Origin: Gammaproteobacteria bacterium
Lineage (GTDB): Bacteria > Pseudomonadota > Gammaproteobacteria > Eutrophobiales > Eutrophobiaceae
Assembly: GCA_012270695.1 (NCBI GenBank)
Contig: JAAXHV010000207.1
Span: forward strand, 2,073-16,787
Direction of reading: 5' to 3'
Length of the DNA: 14,715 bases
Positions within the stretch are counted from its first letter, which is position 1; every line of letters starts with the position of its first letter. The position numbers and the translations under genes are program-made. The notes below the pieces were generated by a model. The model had not been told where the DNA came from. It searched no databases and saw nothing but the letters and a program-made list of their open reading frames with translations. Positions 6,190 to 13,968 of this stretch are shown one piece after another.

Positions 6190-7872
6190 ATGACAGAGAG
6201 TTTTGCTGAATTATTCGAACAAAGCCAAGTGGAAGCAAAAATGCGCCTTGGTTCCATTTTGAACGGGGTCGTCGTTGACGTCTACCAGGATAATGTAATA
6301 GTCAGCGCCGGTTTAAAATCGGAATCATGGATACCTATCGACCAGTTTTACGATGAAAAAGGCGAGCTTGAGGTTTCCATAGGCGACCAGGTTGAAGTGG
6401 CCCTGGATGCGATTGAAGACGGTTACGGCGAGACCCGTTTATCCAGGGAGAAAGCAAAACGGTTGCTGGCGTGGAATAACCTGGAACAAGCCTACGACTC
6501 AGATAAAACCGTAACCGGGGTGATAACGGAACGGGTCAAGGGAGGTTTTACCGTTGACATTGAAGGCATCAGGGCATTTTTGCCGGGCTCGCTTGTGGAC
6601 GTACGGCCGGTCAAGGATACGGTTTACCTGGAAGGCAAGCCGCTGGATTTCAAGGTAATTAAAATCGACCGGAAACGAAGCAACGTGGTGGTATCCCGCA
6701 GGGCTGTGGTAGAGAGTGAGAATATCGCAGAACGGCAAAGCCTGATTGAAAAACTCAAGGAAGGCGTCACCGTAAAAGGCGTGGTAAAGAACCTGACGGA
6801 CTATGGTGCGTTCCTGGACCTGGGCGGTATCGATGGACTGCTGCATATCACTGACATGGCCTGGAAACGGGTAAAAGACCCGGCCGATATCGTCAGTATC
6901 GGTGACGAAATCGAAGTCAAGGTGTTGAAGTTTGACCGTGAACGAAACCGGGTTTCCCTGGGTTTGAAACAGATGGGCGATGATCCCTGGGGTGATTTGA
7001 CCAAGCGCTTTCCGGAAGGATCGCGTTTGCACGGCTCGGTAACCAACCTGGCTGATTACGGTTGTTTTGTCGAACTTGAAGAAGGTGTCGAGGGATTGGT
7101 GCACGTGTCGGAAATGGATTGGACTAACAAGAATATCCATCCTTCGAAGCTGGTACAGACGGGTGATCAGGTTGACGTCATCGTATTGGACATCGATCAG
7201 GAACGCCGGCGGATTTCACTGGGAATGAAGCAGTGCCAACCGAATCCCTGGGAGGAATTTGCCGCCCTGCATAACAAGGGAGACCGGGTTCGGGGTCAAA
7301 TCAAATCCATTACCGATTTCGGCATCTTTATCGGCTTGCCCGGCGGCATAGACGGGTTGGTGCATTTATCGGATGTGTCTTGGGTGGACGAAGGTGAGTT
7401 GGCGCTCCGAAATTATAAAAAAGGCACCCAGATTGAAACGGTCGTGCTCGTCGTGGATACCGAAAGAGAGCGCATATCGCTGGGGATTAAACAACTGGAA
7501 AGAGATCCGTTCACGGCATATGTGGCAGAGAATCCCAAGGGTACGGTGGTTACCGGAAAGATCAGAGCCATCGAAACCAGGAATATTGTCGTTGAGTTGG
7601 CTCAGGGAGTTGAAGGGCAGTTAAAACTGTCAGAGTTGTCAGGGAATAAGAAAGCCAGGGATGCAAAAAGCAGTGGAGTACAGGAAGGTGACAAAATTGA
7701 AGTCAAAATCACTGCAGTCGACAGGAAAAAGCGTACAATTTCTGTCTCGGTGAAGGCAAAGGAATCAGATGAGGAATCTGCTGCAATCAAGGAGTACAAA
7801 CCCGACTCTTCATCCGGGGCAAAATTAGGTGACTTGCTTAAGAAGCACTTGGACAACGGGGGGAGTGGTTGA
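6190..7872 (+). CDS. rpsA: 30S ribosomal protein S1
   Basis: S1 sits on the small ribosomal subunit, binds AU-rich mRNA leaders and unfolds structured messages for initiation. The 560 residues (E. coli 557) hold six S1/OB repeats at about 21-87, 105-171, 192-260, 277-347, 364-434 and 451-520. The first two are the diverged ribosome-binding pair. Repeats 3-5 carry the clear 'DYGAFLDLGGIDGLLHITDM'-type signature, as in DYGCFVELEEGVEGLVHVSEM and DFGIFIGLPGGIDGLVHLSDV. The N-terminus MTESFAELFEQS is the conserved ribosome-docking segment. It lies between cmk and ihfB, the standard gammaproteobacterial order. No anomaly was seen. Confidence 0.98.
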   Translation: MTESFAELFEQSQVEAKMRLGSILNGVVVDVYQDNVIVSAGLKSESWIPIDQFYDEKGELEVSIGDQVEVALDAIEDGYGETRLSREKAKRLLAWNNLEQAYDSDKTVTGVITERVKGGFTVDIEGIRAFLPGSLVDVRPVKDTVYLEGKPLDFKVIKIDRKRSNVVVSRRAVVESENIAERQSLIEKLKEGVTVKGVVKNLTDYGAFLDLGGIDGLLHITDMAWKRVKDPADIVSIGDEIEVKVLKFDRERNRVSLGLKQMGDDPWGDLTKRFPEGSRLHGSVTNLADYGCFVELEEGVEGLVHVSEMDWTNKNIHPSKLVQTGDQVDVIVLDIDQERRRISLGMKQCQPNPWEEFAALHNKGDRVRGQIKSITDFGIFIGLPGGIDGLVHLSDVSWVDEGELALRNYKKGTQIETVVLVVDTERERISLGIKQLERDPFTAYVAENPKGTVVTGKIRAIETRNIVVELAQGVEGQLKLSELSGNKKARDAKSSGVQEGDKIEVKITAVDRKKRTISVSVKAKESDEESAAIKEYKPDSSSGAKLGDLLKKHLDNGGSG

Positions 7873-7903
7873 TTTTTCGCACAAACAATGCGGGATTAGA
7901 GCA

Positions 7904-8188
7904 ATGACCAAATCTGAACTGATTGAGGCTTTGAGCAGGCGGCAGCCTCAGTTTACATCTAAAGACATAGAATCGGCAGTAAAAACAATTCTTGAGGCAA
8001 TGGCCCAGAACCTGGCGAGTGGGGAGAGGATCGAAATCCGCGGGTTCGGTAGTTTCTCACTACACTATCGGCCGCCGCGGGTCGGCCGTAACCCCAAATC
8101 CGGTGAAGCTGTTTCTTTGTCGGCCAAGCACGTCCCTTATTTCAAACCGGGGAAGCAAATGCGCGAGCGCGTGGACCAGGATTCGTGA
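7904..8188 (+). CDS. ihfB: Integration host factor subunit beta
   Basis: It is one half of the IHF heterodimer, which bends DNA sharply at specific sites for recombination, replication and transcription. The 94 residues equal E. coli IHF-beta in length. MTKSELIEAL opens the dimerisation helices. IEIRGFGSFSLHYRPPRVGRN forms the beta-arm, and the NPKSG turn that inserts into DNA follows, with PYFKPGKQMRERV at the end. The beta type rather than HU or IHF-alpha is shown by RNPKSGE and the downstream-of-rpsA position. An in-frame upstream extension into rpsA is rejected because the family starts at this MTKSEL methionine. The gene lies 31 bases after rpsA and 9 before lapA. Confidence 0.96.
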   Translation: MTKSELIEALSRRQPQFTSKDIESAVKTILEAMAQNLASGERIEIRGFGSFSLHYRPPRVGRNPKSGEAVSLSAKHVPYFKPGKQMRERVDQDS

Positions 8189-8197
8189 ATCCGTTTG

Positions 8198-8488
8198 ATG
8201 TCCATCGTTAAATTCGCGCTGGTCCTGCTTGTTGTCGTAGCCGGATTGGTGTTCCACGTTCGTAATGACCAACTGGTCGTGGTTGATTACTATCTCGCAA
8301 ACCATGAGATACCGTTATCGGTGGCCCTTGCCATGGCCCTGCTTTGCGGGGCAATTCTGGGTGTTTTGTCCGGTTTGCCGTCATGGTTAAAACTGAAGCG
8401 TGACAAGGCAAAACTCAGCAGACAACTCAGGAAATACGAACCTGACCCACAAGATTCTGCAGATAAATCCACAGATGACACAGATTGA
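8198..8488 (+). CDS. lapA: LapA-domain inner-membrane protein
   Basis: This small membrane protein has 96 residues from the ATG at 8198 (a TTG immediately before is less likely). Two hydrophobic segments, about residues 4-21 and 40-61, flank a short HVRNDQLVVVDYYLANHEIPLS loop. A charged helical tail follows (LKLKRDKAKLSRQLRK). This is the LapA/YciS (DUF1049) pattern. In enterobacteria LapA works with LapB in control of lipopolysaccharide synthesis through LpxC turnover, and the two genes are usually adjacent. Here no lapB follows and mfd comes next, so LapB must be elsewhere or absent. The last 11 residues (DSADKSTDDTD) are encoded by a repeat element (8454-8513), and the stop codon lies inside it, so the C-terminal tail was probably altered by it. 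Confidence 0.85.
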   Translation: MSIVKFALVLLVVVAGLVFHVRNDQLVVVDYYLANHEIPLSVALAMALLCGAILGVLSGLPSWLKLKRDKAKLSRQLRKYEPDPQDSADKSTDDTD

Positions 8489-8513
8489 CACTGATACTTT
8501 ATTCTGCAGATAA
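8454..8513. repeat. 13-bp direct repeats flanking repeat copy C
   Basis: ATTCTGCAGATAA occurs perfectly at 8454-8466 and again at 8501-8513, 47 bases apart. The CACAGAT-type repeat copy C lies exactly between. The pair could be a target-site duplication left by an inserted element, or the ends of a longer repeat unit. The first copy lies in lapA codons and the second in the gap before mfd. Confidence 0.75.
8469..8495 (+). repeat. Dispersed CCACAGAGGACACAG-type repeat, copy C (lapA/mfd junction)
   Basis: This copy starts CCACAGATGACACAGATTGA and continues with CACTGAT. It matches copy A at 14 of the first 15 bases and contains the lapA stop codon (8486-8488). It is a chain of CACAGAT-like units, a known variant of the repeat seen between genes in many environmental genomes. 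It is the only copy with clear flanking direct repeats. Confidence 0.7.
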
Positions 8514-8534
8514 CAATCGATAAGCAGCAGATAT

Positions 8535-11500
8535 ATGTATGCAAGTCCCCTGCAGCCTGAAATTCCCGCGCGCAAGGGACAGCGGGTAGTGTGGGGTCGG
8601 CTGCAAGGTTGCAGCAAGGCATTGGCAATCACGTCTGCTGCACAGGAAAATGCCGCCTTGTTTGTCGTTATCACCGCAGACCAGCCCGGCGCCCATCGTC
8701 TCATGGAAGAACTGGCCTTCTTCAATCCGCCCCGCTCCGGTCAGAAGCTGTTGTTGTTCCCGGATTGGGAGACCCTGCCTTATGACCAGTTTTCCCCTTA
8801 CCAGGATATTGTTTCCGACAGGCTGGCGACGCTGGTGGAATTGCGCGATATGCGCAGCGGCATTCTGGTTGTTTCCATATCCACCTTGATGCATCGTCTG
8901 CTGCCCGCGGATTACCTCCTGGCGCACAGCCTGTTGTTACGCACCGGGCAGACCTTGGAAACGGACAGCTTCAGACAGGAACTGGGCAACAACGGTTATC
9001 GCAGCGTGTCTCAGGTCATGGAACACGGGGACCTGGCCGTAAGAGGTTCAATCCTCGATATTTATCCTATGGGTTCCGACGTGCCGTTCCGGCTGGACCT
9101 GTTCGATAATGAAATTGACAGTATCCGCATATTCGATATCGAAACCCAGAGATCCCTGGAAAAAACGGACGAAATCAGGATTTTGCCTGCCAGGGAAGTT
9201 CCTTTGACCGCTTCGGCCATAGACCTGTTCCGGAGTAACTGGCGTCTCAGGTTTGCGGGGAATCCCGGCCGCTCGCGGATTTATACCGACGTCAGCAGCG
9301 GTATCGCGCCGGCGGGAATCGAGTACTATCTGCCATTGTTTTATTCGCAAACCGGCAGCCTGGTCGATTATTTTCCGGAAAACCCGACGGTCATGCTGGA
9401 TGAGGGGGCGTATAACGCGGCGCTGGAATTCCAGGATATGGTGCAAACCCGTTATGAACAGCGAAAACACAACGGCGACCGGCCACTGTTGACACCGCAG
9501 GAAGTGTTTTACCCGACCGATGAGGCGCTCGGACTGCTGGCTGCTTACCCGCAAATACATGCCGGCGACACCGGCATCGATACCGGGGGGGTCAAAACGG
9601 TTAACTTCAGTACCGGATACCCGCGCAAGTTCCCCGTCAATGCGCGTGCGCAGGACCCCCTGGCTGTTTTCCGCCGCTTCATGGACGAATTTGCGGGACG
9701 TACGCTGATTGTGGCGGAATCGGTTGGTCGCCGGGAAACTATCATGGAATTATTCAGCGCAGAAAAGACCAGGCCGGTCCTTTGCCGGGATTGGGACGAG
9801 TTCATGGCGGATGAGGTTCGCTTCGGTTTAACCGTAGCCCCCCTGGAACGGGGGGCGGTACTGGAACATCCCAGCGTCGTCATATTAAGTGAATCCCAGT
9901 TGTTCGGTGAGCGGGCGCAGCAGCGCCGTTTACGCAAGCGGCGCCGGCAACTTACCGACTCGATCGTCAGTAGTTTAACGGAATTGTCTGTCGGCGCACC
10001 GGTAGTCCATGAAGAGCATGGGGTGGGCCGTTACCGCGGGTTGCACACCCTGACGGTGAATGGCATCGAAGCCGAGTTTATCTGTCTGGAATATGACCAG
10101 GGAGACAAGCTATACGTACCGGTGGCTGCGCTGGACCTGGTGAGCCGGTACGTCGGTGAGGATGCGGAACATGCGCCGTTGCACCGTCTGGGCAGCGGCC
10201 AGTGGCAGAAGGCGAAACGTAAAGCCCTGACAAGAGTTTATGATGTGGCTGCGGAATTGCTGGAACTGCATGCCCGCAGGGCTTCTGTTAACGGTCATGC
10301 GTTTGCCATTGACAACAATGCCTACCAGGCATTTGCCCAGGACTTTCCTTTTGAAGAGACTCCGGGCCAGGCGGAGGCGATAGCCGGGGTCCTGGAGGAT
10401 ATGCGCGCTGCTGTCCCCATGGACCGGCTCATTTGCGGCGATTCGGGTTTCGGCAAAACGGAAGTCGCTATGCGCGCTGCCTTTGTCGCGGTGGAAAACC
10501 ACAAACAGGTTGCCTTGCTGGCGCCTACCACCCTGTTGGCGCAACAGCATTACCAGAACTTCAGGGACCGGTTTGCGGATTGGCCCGTGCGTATCGAAGT
10601 GTTGTCCAGGTTTATCTCCAGAAAGGATCAGTCTGCGATTGGGAATGACCTGCGCACAGGTCTGATCGACATCGTCATCGGCACGCACAAACTGCTGCAG
10701 GACGGTGTTGCCTACAAAAATCTCGGCCTTGTGATCATCGATGAGGAACATCGTTTCGGGGTGCGCCAGAAGGAGAAACTGAAGTCGATACGCGCACAGG
10801 TGGACGTGTTGACGCTCACCGCGACCCCGATCCCGCGTACGCTTAACCTGGCGTTATCGGATTTGCGTTCCCTGTCAATTATCGCCACGCCGCCGTTAAA
10901 ACGTCTGCCGATCAGGATTTTTATCAGGGAATGGAGTGAGGAATGGCTTGCCGAGGCCATGCTGCGCGAGATCAAGCGGGGGGGACAGGTTTATTTTGTG
11001 CATAACGAAATCGAATCCATAGAAAAAACCGCGTCTGAAGTCGGCAGGCTGGTGCCGGAGGCCAGGCTCAGGATAGCGCACGGGCAAATGCCGGAAAAGC
11101 AGCTCGAGCAGGTGATGCTGGACTTTTATCATCTCAGGTTTAACGTCCTGGTATGCACGACGATTATCGAGACCGGCATCGACGTTCCCAGCGCCAACAC
11201 CATCATTATCAACCGGGCGGACAAATTCGGGCTGGCGCAACTGTACCAGCTGCGCGGCCGGGTCGGACGTTCGCATCACCAGGCCTATGCCTACCTGATT
11301 ACACCGGACCGGAGGGCGATCAGTGCCAGCGCAGTCAAGCGGTTTGAAGCGATTGAAGCGCTTGAGGAACTGGGTATGGGTTTTACCCTGGCTACACATG
11401 ATATGGAAATACGTGGAGTGGGAGAAATTTTAGGCGATGAACAAAGCGGACAAATCCAGGAGATCGGGTTTGGCTTGTATATGAGTTTACTGGAGCGGGC

Positions 11501-11990
11501 GGTGTCCTCGTTGCAGGCCGGGCGCCAACCGCAACTGGACCGGCCCCTGGATCATGGTACCGAAATAGACTTGCACGTTCCCGCGTTGATACCGGCTGAC
11601 TACCTGCCCGACGTACACGCCAGGTTGATAATGTATAAGCGTATAGCCGGGGCTGAACAGGAAGCCATGTTATGGGACTTGAAGGAGGAATGTATAGACC
11701 GGTTCGGCTTGTTACCGGACCCCCTGAAGAACCTGTTCCGTTTGGCCGGGATCAAACAGAAGACAAGGCCATTGGGAATACGCAAAATAGACCTGGGTGA
11801 GAGGGGCGGCAGAATCCACTTTCATGAGGATGCCGGCGTGGACAGGGGAAAACTGATCAACCTGCTCCAGGCAAACCCTCGTGTCTATAAACTGGTAGGG
11901 GGAGCTAAACTGGGCGTCGATCAGGAACTCATCGATACCCAGGCGCGCTTCCGCTTTGTCGACGAGTTCCTTGACAGCCTGGTTCACTAA
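8535..11990 (+). CDS. mfd: Transcription-repair coupling factor Mfd
   Basis: This ATP-driven DNA translocase pushes stalled RNA polymerase off DNA and recruits UvrA to the lesion. The 1151 residues match full-length Mfd (E. coli 1148). The N-terminal part (to about 350) is UvrB-like, including LLFPDWETLPYDQFSPYQD and RGSILDIYP. The RNA-polymerase-interacting domain is near 490-560 (GAPVVHEEHGVGRYRGL). The RecG-like motor follows: FEETPGQAEAI, Walker A GDSGFGKTEVA at 635-645 with K641, DEEH at 736-739, TATPIPRTL near 763, and TTIIETGIDVP and QLRGRVGRS in the second lobe. The UvrA-masking C-terminal domain ends the protein. Walker A has Ser where Val is usual (GDVGFGKT), which leaves the lysine and threonine intact. 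Its stop codon is part of a terminator-like hairpin. Confidence 0.97.
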   Translation: MYASPLQPEIPARKGQRVVWGRLQGCSKALAITSAAQENAALFVVITADQPGAHRLMEELAFFNPPRSGQKLLLFPDWETLPYDQFSPYQDIVSDRLATLVELRDMRSGILVVSISTLMHRLLPADYLLAHSLLLRTGQTLETDSFRQELGNNGYRSVSQVMEHGDLAVRGSILDIYPMGSDVPFRLDLFDNEIDSIRIFDIETQRSLEKTDEIRILPAREVPLTASAIDLFRSNWRLRFAGNPGRSRIYTDVSSGIAPAGIEYYLPLFYSQTGSLVDYFPENPTVMLDEGAYNAALEFQDMVQTRYEQRKHNGDRPLLTPQEVFYPTDEALGLLAAYPQIHAGDTGIDTGGVKTVNFSTGYPRKFPVNARAQDPLAVFRRFMDEFAGRTLIVAESVGRRETIMELFSAEKTRPVLCRDWDEFMADEVRFGLTVAPLERGAVLEHPSVVILSESQLFGERAQQRRLRKRRRQLTDSIVSSLTELSVGAPVVHEEHGVGRYRGLHTLTVNGIEAEFICLEYDQGDKLYVPVAALDLVSRYVGEDAEHAPLHRLGSGQWQKAKRKALTRVYDVAAELLELHARRASVNGHAFAIDNNAYQAFAQDFPFEETPGQAEAIAGVLEDMRAAVPMDRLICGDSGFGKTEVAMRAAFVAVENHKQVALLAPTTLLAQQHYQNFRDRFADWPVRIEVLSRFISRKDQSAIGNDLRTGLIDIVIGTHKLLQDGVAYKNLGLVIIDEEHRFGVRQKEKLKSIRAQVDVLTLTATPIPRTLNLALSDLRSLSIIATPPLKRLPIRIFIREWSEEWLAEAMLREIKRGGQVYFVHNEIESIEKTASEVGRLVPEARLRIAHGQMPEKQLEQVMLDFYHLRFNVLVCTTIIETGIDVPSANTIIINRADKFGLAQLYQLRGRVGRSHHQAYAYLITPDRRAISASAVKRFEAIEALEELGMGFTLATHDMEIRGVGEILGDEQSGQIQEIGFGLYMSLLERAVSSLQAGRQPQLDRPLDHGTEIDLHVPALIPADYLPDVHARLIMYKRIAGAEQEAMLWDLKEECIDRFGLLPDPLKNLFRLAGIKQKTRPLGIRKIDLGERGGRIHFHEDAGVDRGKLINLLQANPRVYKLVGGAKLGVDQELIDTQARFRFVDEFLDSLVH

Positions 11991-12024
11991 CCCGGATTTC
12001 TCATTACCAGAGAAGTCCGGGTTA
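11988..12024 (+). terminator. Hairpin overlapping the mfd stop codon
   Basis: TAACCCGGATTTCTC (11988-12002) pairs with GAGAAGTCCGGGTTA (12010-12024) over 15 positions, with one G-U wobble and the 7-base loop ATTACCA. The left arm starts with the mfd stop codon TAA. The right arm is followed by ATCATTGC, not a T run. Efficient intrinsic termination is therefore uncertain, and it may instead protect the 3' end of the message. Confidence 0.7.
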
Positions 12025-12088
12025 ATCATTGCATGGCCAGCAGGCGCGGTAGCGTTTTACCAGCCAGCGATTAAACTGCTGTAATGTC

Positions 12089-12105
12089 TCCTCCTGCCAG
12101 GAGGA
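12089..12105. repeat. Small hairpin in the mfd-csiV gap
   Basis: TCCTCC (12089-12094) and GGAGGA (12100-12105) form a 6-bp G/C-rich stem around TGCCA. It lies in the 222-bp mfd-csiV gap, which I see as otherwise empty apart from the terminator hairpin and a weak promoter candidate. The function is unknown. Confidence 0.35.
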
Positions 12106-12112
12106 TCGTCCA

Positions 12113-12142
12113 TTAACGCATACTTTTGGGTTGTGCTACGAT
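12113..12142 (+). promoter_or_regulatory. Candidate sigma-70 promoter for csiV
   Basis: TTAACG (12113-12118) and TACGAT (12137-12142) are each 4 of 6 to consensus, with an 18-base spacer, about 70 bp before the csiV start and after the mfd hairpin. A small stem, CTTGC-TCTG-GCAAG (12152-12165), follows. This is a weak prediction by eye. Confidence 0.3.
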
Positions 12143-12212
12143 CTTGTTTTGCTTGCTCTGGCAAGTCCTGGATGAACTTGATCAGAGCTTTCCTGAGATA
12201 TTATGATGGCTT

Positions 12213-12983
12213 ATGCTGAACAGGGTTAAGGTTTCACATATCGGGCCAAAGCTGCAGGCAGCCGTCTTTTATTGTCTGTTGTCGCCATTCAGTATCCCGG
12301 CGCTTGCCGCGGACTGGTATCAGGTGGAAGTGATCCTGTTCGACTACACCGAACCTGACGCCGAAGGCGAATGGTGGTATGAAAACCCGGGACTGCCCGG
12401 ACGCGATCAATCCATTGAATTGATCCTGGGCACTGCTGACCCTGAAGAAGGAGAACCAACCAGTCCCGCTGATGAGGCGGACCTGATACCGTACCTGGCC
12501 TTGTCAAAGGAAGATTACCGGCTTGTCGGTGTCAGCAGGGTATTGGAACGATCCGGAGAACAGCGACCTCTGCTGCACATTGCATGGCAACAGCCCGGAC
12601 TGGACAGCCGGAACATCAGGGCCATACACCTGGACAATACCCGGTTCGAGGAAAAACCCGCAGAACAGGTCGAACCGGAACCGGGAGAGGCGCGGGATTG
12701 GCTGGAATATACGCCGCCTGTGAAGCTGTACGACGGCATTATCCGGCTGCGCAGGTCCCGTTTCCTGCACCTTGACGTGGATTTTGCCTATTTCCCTGAC
12801 ACGCTGGAACAGCCGGAGCTGGAATTGCCGGAACAAGCCGGCGGGCAGGGCCGACTGTCAGCGGACTACGTCAGGCTGACGGAGAGCAGGAGAATTAAAC
12901 TGGATGATTTGAATTATTTTGACCATCCCCTGTTCGGCCTGCTCATCCAGGTCAGGCGGCTGGCAATCAATAACGACTCCTGA
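12213..12983 (+). CDS. csiV: CsiV-family exported cell-shape/peptidoglycan protein
   Basis: This 256-residue protein has a signal peptide. A positive N-terminus (KVSHIGPK) and hydrophobic core (about 15-30) lead to the ALA-A cleavage site near residues 30-33. The mature part begins DWYQVEVILFDY, the characteristic opening of the CsiV family, 'WYxVEVIxF'. The C-terminus has a beta-rich domain with LRRSRFLHLDVDFAYF and ESRRIKLDDLNYFDHPLFGLLIQV, the family's 'RRMRxxELHYxDHPxFGxLVxI' end. In Vibrio cholerae CsiV binds peptidoglycan and acts with LpoA to activate PBP1a. The periplasmic role here is inferred from family and signal peptide. Genes of this family often lie next to mfd. The middle (about 60-95 and 140-165) is acidic and low in complexity. 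The gene converges on the DUF815 ATPase with a 21-bp gap and no clear terminator. Confidence 0.85.
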   Translation: MLNRVKVSHIGPKLQAAVFYCLLSPFSIPALAADWYQVEVILFDYTEPDAEGEWWYENPGLPGRDQSIELILGTADPEEGEPTSPADEADLIPYLALSKEDYRLVGVSRVLERSGEQRPLLHIAWQQPGLDSRNIRAIHLDNTRFEEKPAEQVEPEPGEARDWLEYTPPVKLYDGIIRLRRSRFLHLDVDFAYFPDTLEQPELELPEQAGGQGRLSADYVRLTESRRIKLDDLNYFDHPLFGLLIQVRRLAINNDS

Positions 12984-13004
12984 CCCGACCTCTGACGGCC
13001 AAAA

Positions 13005-13871
13005 TCAACCGTTGTCAGCCAGCAGTGTCATGCCGGCCCAGTTGCGCGCGAATTGAGCTGCGCTCCTGCCGCTGCGAGTGCCTTTTTCCAGCGCCCATTG
13101 CAGCGCGGCCTGCCTGACCTGTTCTCGGTCGCCAACTTTTACGCCGGTCCTGGCCAACCAGTGAAATGCAATCTGCAGGTATTGTTCCTGGTTGAACGGG
13201 TGGAATGACAGCCAGATGCCGAAGCGTTCCGACAGGGAGAGTTTCTCTTCAACCGCTTCGCTCTGGTGGATTTCGCCATCGATGATTTCAGCCTCCAGGT
13301 TCTCCGACCTGAACTCCGGTATCAGGTGACGGCGGTTGGAGGTAGCGTAGATCAGGATGTTATCCGGTATATCGCTCACCGAGCCGTCCAGTAAGACCTT
13401 GAGTGTCTTGTAACTGGGGTCATTCACGTCGAATGATAAATCGTCACAATAGATGATGAATTTACCGGCGTACTGGTTCAGTTCATCACAGATATCGTTC
13501 AGGTCGATCAGGTTGTCTCGCGTAACTTCAACCAGGTACAGCCCCCGCTCCCGGTACTCGCTGAAGATGGCTTTGACCAGGGATGACTTGCCCGTACCCC
13601 GCGGCCCCCACAACAGGACGTTATTTGCGGGATAATTATTGATGAACTGTTCGGTGTTCAGGCGAAGCGAGGTTTTTTGCCTGTCTATACAAAGCAGATC
13701 ATCCGGCCTGATATCCCTGGAATACTTGATCTCTTCCAGGTAGGAGGACGCGCCTCTGCGGCGCCAGCGCATCAGCGGGGAAGCCTGCCTCAAACGCGGG
13801 GACGGCGTGTTAAATTTCAGCCGGTTCATCAGGGAAGCGAACCGCGACACCGGTTTATCCGTATTTATCAT
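13005..13871 (-). CDS. P-loop ATPase of the DUF815 family
   Basis: This cytoplasmic AAA-like ATPase has no established substrate. From the ATG at 13871 it has 288 residues, the usual family size. Visible features are Walker A GPRGTGKSS at 89-97, Walker B FIIYCDDLSF at 138-147 with two acidic residues, and a sensor-like IYATSNRRHLIPEF. The C-terminal helical part includes LSERFGIWLSFHPFNQEQYL and RSGRSAAQFARNW. ERFGxxLxF and SGRxAxQF are typical of DUF815. A TTG at 13937 would add 22 residues, but a TATAAT at 13904-13899 on this strand lies between the two starts and would place transcription after the TTG. The ATG is therefore preferred. It is divergent from glyA. Confidence 0.88.
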   Translation of the reverse strand: MINTDKPVSRFASLMNRLKFNTPSPRLRQASPLMRWRRRGASSYLEEIKYSRDIRPDDLLCIDRQKTSLRLNTEQFINNYPANNVLLWGPRGTGKSSLVKAIFSEYRERGLYLVEVTRDNLIDLNDICDELNQYAGKFIIYCDDLSFDVNDPSYKTLKVLLDGSVSDIPDNILIYATSNRRHLIPEFRSENLEAEIIDGEIHQSEAVEEKLSLSERFGIWLSFHPFNQEQYLQIAFHWLARTGVKVGDREQVRQAALQWALEKGTRSGRSAAQFARNWAGMTLLADNG

Positions 13872-13898
13872 GATGATAATCTGGTTGATCAGGCTGCC

Positions 13899-13904
13899 AT
13901 TATA
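13899..13904 (-). promoter_or_regulatory. -10 box (TATAAT) for the DUF815 ATPase gene
   Basis: A perfect TATAAT on the minus strand lies 28 bases before the preferred ATG. No good -35 is found at 16-18 bases (GCCGGA at 17), so strength may depend on an activator. It supports the shorter protein start. Confidence 0.4.
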
Positions 13905-13929
13905 CGCCGATATGCAGGTTTTCCGGCTT

Positions 13930-13939
13930 TTTTGCAAAA
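13930..13939. promoter_or_regulatory. Palindrome TTTTGCAAAA between divergent promoters
   Basis: This perfect 10-bp palindrome lies within two bases of the midpoint between the two divergent TATAAT boxes. It is bracketed by CCGG on both sides (13923-13926, 13941-13944) and by direct copies of ATGCAGGT (13912-13919, 13945-13952). This is a plausible site for a shared regulator, inferred from symmetry only. Confidence 0.35.
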
Positions 13940-13968
13940 TCCGGATGCAGGTGTATGCCTGCCAGCTT

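Noticed and set aside
6499..7140. Minus-strand frame of 213 codons opposite rpsA
   Set aside because: It is antisense to the conserved S1 repeats, with no ribosome site and no recognisable domain.
7829..7903. 25-residue N-terminal extension of IHF-beta overlapping rpsA
   Set aside because: IHF-beta begins at MTKSEL and the 94-residue length matches the family exactly.
2563..8495. The three CACAGAG repeats as a CRISPR array
   Set aside because: The copies are thousands of bases apart, diverged, in mixed orientation and without regular spacers or cas genes.
10110..10751. Minus-strand frame of 213 codons opposite the mfd motor domain
   Set aside because: It is a shadow of strongly conserved helicase codons with no independent support.
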